Below are positions 5,777 through 8,437 of a stretch of DNA of 8,437 nt, piece by piece (positions within the stretch are counted from its first letter, which is position 1; the number at the start of each line of letters is the position of its first letter). Origin of the DNA: Ruminococcaceae bacterium UBA5391. Its GTDB lineage: Bacteria; Bacillota; Clostridia; Oscillospirales; Acutalibacteraceae. The DNA lies in assembly GCA_002410755.1 (NCBI GenBank), contig DHOL01000005.1:1267-9703 (forward strand). Reading direction: 5' to 3'. The translations under genes were made by a program, and so were the position numbers. Under the pieces are notes generated by a model. That model was given only the letters and a program-made list of their open reading frames with translations. It was not told the DNA's origin and ran no database searches.

Positions 5777-7714
5777 ATGGCAACGCAGGCATATCAGGCG
5801 CAGTCAAGCCGATTGAATCAAGTGAAGCAGGTTCTCAAAAGTGCGTTGAGCAATTTCCGGGAAAATCCGCAGAAAATTGCCGAGCTGCTGGCCTTTCAAA
5901 ACAGATTCTGGAATTATTCCCTGAACAACAGCATCCTAATTCAGCAGCAAAACCCGTATGCGACGTTCGTTGCGAGTATCTATGACTGGAATAAGAAAGG
6001 CTGCCGTGTGAAAAAAGGTCAGCATGGAATAAAAATCTTTTATCCGATTAGAACAGAACTGATTCCGCTAGGAGAGAAAGAAGGGGAAAAAAGATATCGG
6101 CGGGTTGCAGATGCGACGCCGGAAGAAAAGAAAAAAATTGCTTCCGGAGAGCTAAAAACAGTTACCTATACACGCTTTGGCGTTGGTACGGTTTTTGATA
6201 TCTCACAGACCGATTGCCCGCCTGAAGATTATCCCCGGTTTTACGATATGGGGTATTCATCAAAACAGCACGCCGAGCTTTATCAGGCAGTAAAACAGTT
6301 TGCGGAAAGCAAAGGTATCCCCGTGAAGGAAGAAGACTTACAGTCTATTTCTTTACGGGGAGCTTTTTATCCAAAGGAAAATATGATCCGGATTAACGAC
6401 AAGCTGAACGATACGGAGCGCCTGTCAACCCTCACTCATGAGCTTGGACACGCATTGATGCACAAGACTCCGGAAGATTCCCGCCTTCCGGAGCCGGTCA
6501 AGGAAATTGAAGCCGACGCCGTGTCCATCATGCTCCAGCAGTACTTTGGCATTCCTCTGACAGATTCCCGCAAACGCCATTTCTCTGAGAACTACAAAGC
6601 CTGTACGGCGTTGAAGGATTTCAAATTGGAGAATGTGCTCAAGCGGGTAAATGCGACCTATCAGAAGCTGCGGAAGGAAATGCAGCCGATGTTTGCAAAG
6701 ATACCGCCGGATAATGAGAAAAAGCAGTTGCCGGTAAATGCACCTGTGCTACAGCCTAAGTACAGCAGGGACTCCTTAGACTGCATTAAAAAGATTCCCA
6801 TGCTTACCATCGCACAGGATATGGGTTATACGCCTGTGAAGACAGGCGGGTACTATTCCCTCAAAGAACACGACAGTATCCGGATTTACCCTGAAACAAA
6901 CAGCTACTATCAGTTCTCGGCAGGCACCGGAGGTTCGCCGATCGATTTTGTTATGCACCTTGGCGGGTACAGCAAAGAAGGAGCTATCAAAGTGCTTAAA
7001 GAACAGTACGCAGATAACCGCACTGGTCCTATTACAACGCATTATGAAAAACAAGCTCCTCAGGGGGAACCGCCGGAGAAAAAAGAATTTATCCTGCCTG
7101 AAAAAGTGCAGGGCAAATATGCCCACGCTTTTGCCTATCTGGTAAAAACCCGCTGCATTGACAAAGCAATCGTCAATCAGTGCATTAAAGACGGTTTAAT
7201 CTATGAGGACAACAAGCACAACGTCGTATTTGTTGGCAAAGATGAGCATGGCAATGCAGCCTATGCAACGAAACATACAACCCTTACAAGTTCCTCCTTT
7301 AAATGCGACGTTGCCGGAAGCCGCCAAGATATCGGCTGGATGGTTAAGAGCCCAAAGGCTGAAAAACTGTATGTCTGCGAAGCGCCGATTGATGCATTAT
7401 CCATTATGACTCTGATGAAGCAGCAGAATAAAACTGTGAACCGGTATGACTATCTTGCTACATGCGGCACAGGGAAGGACAAGGCCCTGTATACCCGGCT
7501 GCAAGAAAATCCGCAGATCGGGGAAGTTGTTCTGGCAAATGATAACGACGAAGCCGGAAAAGGAGCAAACCTGAAAATTTACAATATCTTAAGGAAAAAA
7601 TTTCCGAGGATTCAGGTTAAACTGTTACAGCCGACCAACGGTAAAGATATCAACGAATGCCTATGCAAACGGCCAAAAAAAGATAGGAATATGGAACAGG
7701 AGGTGAAACGGTAA
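5777..7714 (+). CDS. ArdC-like ssDNA-binding / zincin metallopeptidase / DUF3991-Toprim fusion protein
   Basis: 645 residues from ATG 5777, with GAAGGGAGAA (5761-5770) upstream. A TTG at 5750 would add nine residues encoded by that site and is rejected. Residues about 10-160 resemble the ArdC N-terminal ssDNA-binding domain (FQNRFWNYSLNNSILIQQQNP...WNKKGCRVKKGQHGIKI). Residues about 175-310 form a zincin with HELGH at 221-225 and a likely third ligand in EIEADA at 243-248. Residues about 330-400 look like a CHC2-type primase finger that has lost its cysteines. Residues about 444-525 fit DUF3991. The Toprim domain has CEAPIDA at 534-540 and DNDEAG at 589-594, the acidic residues that bind Mg2+. 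Such proteins occur in Firmicute conjugative elements (ArdC and LtrC-like) and are thought to protect or process incoming ssDNA. Which activities this one has is not shown by sequence. Confidence 0.82.
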   Translation: MATQAYQAQSSRLNQVKQVLKSALSNFRENPQKIAELLAFQNRFWNYSLNNSILIQQQNPYATFVASIYDWNKKGCRVKKGQHGIKIFYPIRTELIPLGEKEGEKRYRRVADATPEEKKKIASGELKTVTYTRFGVGTVFDISQTDCPPEDYPRFYDMGYSSKQHAELYQAVKQFAESKGIPVKEEDLQSISLRGAFYPKENMIRINDKLNDTERLSTLTHELGHALMHKTPEDSRLPEPVKEIEADAVSIMLQQYFGIPLTDSRKRHFSENYKACTALKDFKLENVLKRVNATYQKLRKEMQPMFAKIPPDNEKKQLPVNAPVLQPKYSRDSLDCIKKIPMLTIAQDMGYTPVKTGGYYSLKEHDSIRIYPETNSYYQFSAGTGGSPIDFVMHLGGYSKEGAIKVLKEQYADNRTGPITTHYEKQAPQGEPPEKKEFILPEKVQGKYAHAFAYLVKTRCIDKAIVNQCIKDGLIYEDNKHNVVFVGKDEHGNAAYATKHTTLTSSSFKCDVAGSRQDIGWMVKSPKAEKLYVCEAPIDALSIMTLMKQQNKTVNRYDYLATCGTGKDKALYTRLQENPQIGEVVLANDNDEAGKGANLKIYNILRKKFPRIQVKLLQPTNGKDINECLCKRPKKDRNMEQEVKR

Positions 7715-7873
7715 ATGGCTGACCGGAAAGGAAATAAGAAAAAGGCCATTGTGGAAGCCCTGCTGAAGCAGAAGGGAAAAAGCTATGATGAATGGCTGGA
7801 TGAAAAGTATTCTGAATACATTACGGAAAATGCCGATGCACTGCTGTCGGCATTAAATTTTAACAAGGGGTGA
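7715..7873 (+). CDS. Small 52-residue hypothetical protein
   Basis: The ATG directly follows the stop of the large upstream gene, with AGGAGGT at 7698-7704 ten bases before it, a very strong site that would otherwise have no purpose. The product is 52 residues, basic at the start (MADRKGNKKKAIVEALLKQK) and acidic and helical after that (SYDEWLDEKYSEYITENADA). It has no membrane segment, and no family is recognised. It ends four bases before the VirB2-like gene, and its terminal AAGGGG acts as that gene's ribosome binding site, so the unit is a single operon. Small charged proteins at this position in conjugative operons are common and usually uncharacterised. Confidence 0.62.
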   Translation: MADRKGNKKKAIVEALLKQKGKSYDEWLDEKYSEYITENADALLSALNFNKG

Positions 7874-7877
7874 TCCT

Positions 7878-8162
7878 ATGAAAACAACACTCATGTTTTT
7901 GCTTGTCAAGGCAAACACCATGTCGATTGCATTGCCGTCACAAATTCAGCAGACTATCGACAACATTACAACGGCGGGCCAGGTAATCGGGCTTGCCCTG
8001 TCCGCAGTTTTTTTCGTGATCGCGGCAATACAGCATATGCGTGGCACGGAGGAAAGCATTGACAAAAGCAAAAAACGGATTGTGGCCATTATCGTCGGAA
8101 TTGTCCTATGTGCCGGATGCACCGTGATTAAGCAGTGGATTGTGAGTATGATGGCCTTTTAA
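7878..8162 (+). CDS. VirB2/TrbC-like type IV secretion pilin
   Basis: 94 residues. A mildly hydrophobic leader (MKTTLMFLLVKA) is followed by a short polar stretch and two membrane helices (about 33-52 and 67-86) joined by a charged loop (RGTEESIDKSKKR). Two helices with a basic cytoplasmic loop and a total near 100 residues is the VirB2/TrbC topology. Those proteins form the conjugative pilus or, in Gram-positives, a surface or channel component. AAGGGG at about 7866-7871 supplies the ribosome binding site. An internal ATG at 7920 would drop the leader and is less likely. The following gene encodes another membrane protein, consistent with the start of a type IV secretion operon. Small membrane proteins are easy to misassign, so confidence is moderate. 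Confidence 0.65.
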   Translation: MKTTLMFLLVKANTMSIALPSQIQQTIDNITTAGQVIGLALSAVFFVIAAIQHMRGTEESIDKSKKRIVAIIVGIVLCAGCTVIKQWIVSMMAF

Positions 8163-8216
8163 TATACCGGAGCCGGAAGAAATTCCTGCCCCATTTTCAC
8201 TTTAGGGGGCGGTAGA
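8163..8216 (+). other. Short spacer between VirB2-like gene and the next membrane protein
   Basis: 54 bases with no convincing terminator. The only inverted match is a 4-bp stem in GGAAGAAATTCC (about 8176-8187), too weak to matter. It ends in the AGGGGGC ribosome binding site of the following gene, so transcription likely continues through. Confidence 0.4.
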
Positions 8217-8437
8217 ATGAACTTCAAAATAAGAATGCAGCGTATCCTTTCACAGACTCCCGCTGTTGTTGCCGTCAGTGTGACGGTATTCTGTCTGTGG
8301 ATGATTTTCTTTAATTTCACAGGTACATTCTTTTTTAACCTGGTGTTGGAACTGAAGGGCAGTATGCAGCGCGGCGGTACTCCCGCAATGGTGACAGCCC
8401 TGCCGAACCCGTTTGACTTCGACTGGACGCTGTTCAA
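8217..8437 (+). CDS. N-terminus of a membrane protein, possibly VirD4/TraG coupling protein (3' end outside window)
   Basis: The frame is open from ATG 8217 to the window end (73 codons), with AGGGGGC (about 8203-8209) seven bases upstream. The visible part has a short basic N-terminus (MNFKIRMQRILSQ) and one strong membrane helix (about 15-40). An outside-type loop of about 30 residues follows, ending ALPNPFDFDWTLF, which may lead into a second helix. VirD4/TraG coupling proteins of Firmicute elements begin this way, with two N-terminal helices and a loop often ending in a similar Pro/Asn-Pro-Phe-Asp motif. The ATPase motifs would lie beyond the window. Another T4SS membrane component is equally possible on this evidence. 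The neighbouring VirB2-like gene supports a T4SS role. Confidence 0.45.
   Translation, partial: MNFKIRMQRILSQTPAVVAVSVTVFCLWMIFFNFTGTFFFNLVLELKGSMQRGGTPAMVTALPNPFDFDWTLF

Noticed and set aside
8159..8437. Minus-strand open frame at the right edge
   Set aside because: The + strand carries a well-initiated membrane protein gene over the same bases; the minus-strand product has no recognisable features.
1..8437. CRISPR array, tRNA, rRNA, insertion sequence ends or attachment site
   Set aside because: No regularly spaced repeats, RNA gene signatures, transposase or integrase frames were seen by reading both strands.

Overview
The window looks like part of an integrative and conjugative element (or conjugative plasmid) from a Clostridia-type Firmicute. 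I base this on AGGAGG-like ribosome binding sites with ATG, GTG and TTG starts, tightly packed genes with ATGA overlaps, a moderate base composition of roughly half G+C by eye, and the gene set: ATPase, T2SS-F membrane proteins, DUF4320, SSB, an ArdC/Toprim protein and a VirB2-like pilin. No rRNA, tRNA, CRISPR array, insertion sequence, integrase, relaxase or attachment site is visible.

Left block (1-4398, + strand): a compact Tad/Flp-like type IV-pilus or secretion cassette. In order it encodes the C-terminus of a MinD/TadZ-like ATPase, a TadA/CpaF-type motor ATPase, TadB-like and TadC-like inner-membrane platform proteins, a DUF4320 pilin-like protein, and a TadE/TadG-like pilin-like protein. 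Spacing and overlaps suggest one transcription unit. No secretin, prepilin peptidase or classical Flp major pilin is in view, which suits a Gram-positive host and a machine that is either incomplete here or specialised.

Middle block (4411-5775): a plasmid-type single-stranded DNA-binding protein, apparently continuing the same operon, overlaps an unrecognised 162-residue cytosolic protein. A gap of about 200 bases follows. On the minus strand this gap carries what reads as a small helix-turn-helix gene with its own promoter and a very strong ribosome binding site, but its frame is broken. To its right the + strand resumes with a small acidic protein of unknown function.

Right block (5777-8437, + strand): a large protein with an ArdC-like ssDNA-binding region, an HExxH zincin and a DUF3991/Toprim region; a 52-residue small protein; a VirB2/TrbC-like type IV secretion pilin; and the start of a membrane protein that may be the VirD4/TraG coupling protein.

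Taken together, the right block and SSB belong to DNA transfer and establishment: ssDNA coating, anti-restriction or primase-like processing, and the mating channel. The left block would supply an additional pilus-like motor and platform encoded within the same element, perhaps for adhesion or mating-pair contact. That functional link is inference from gene order only.
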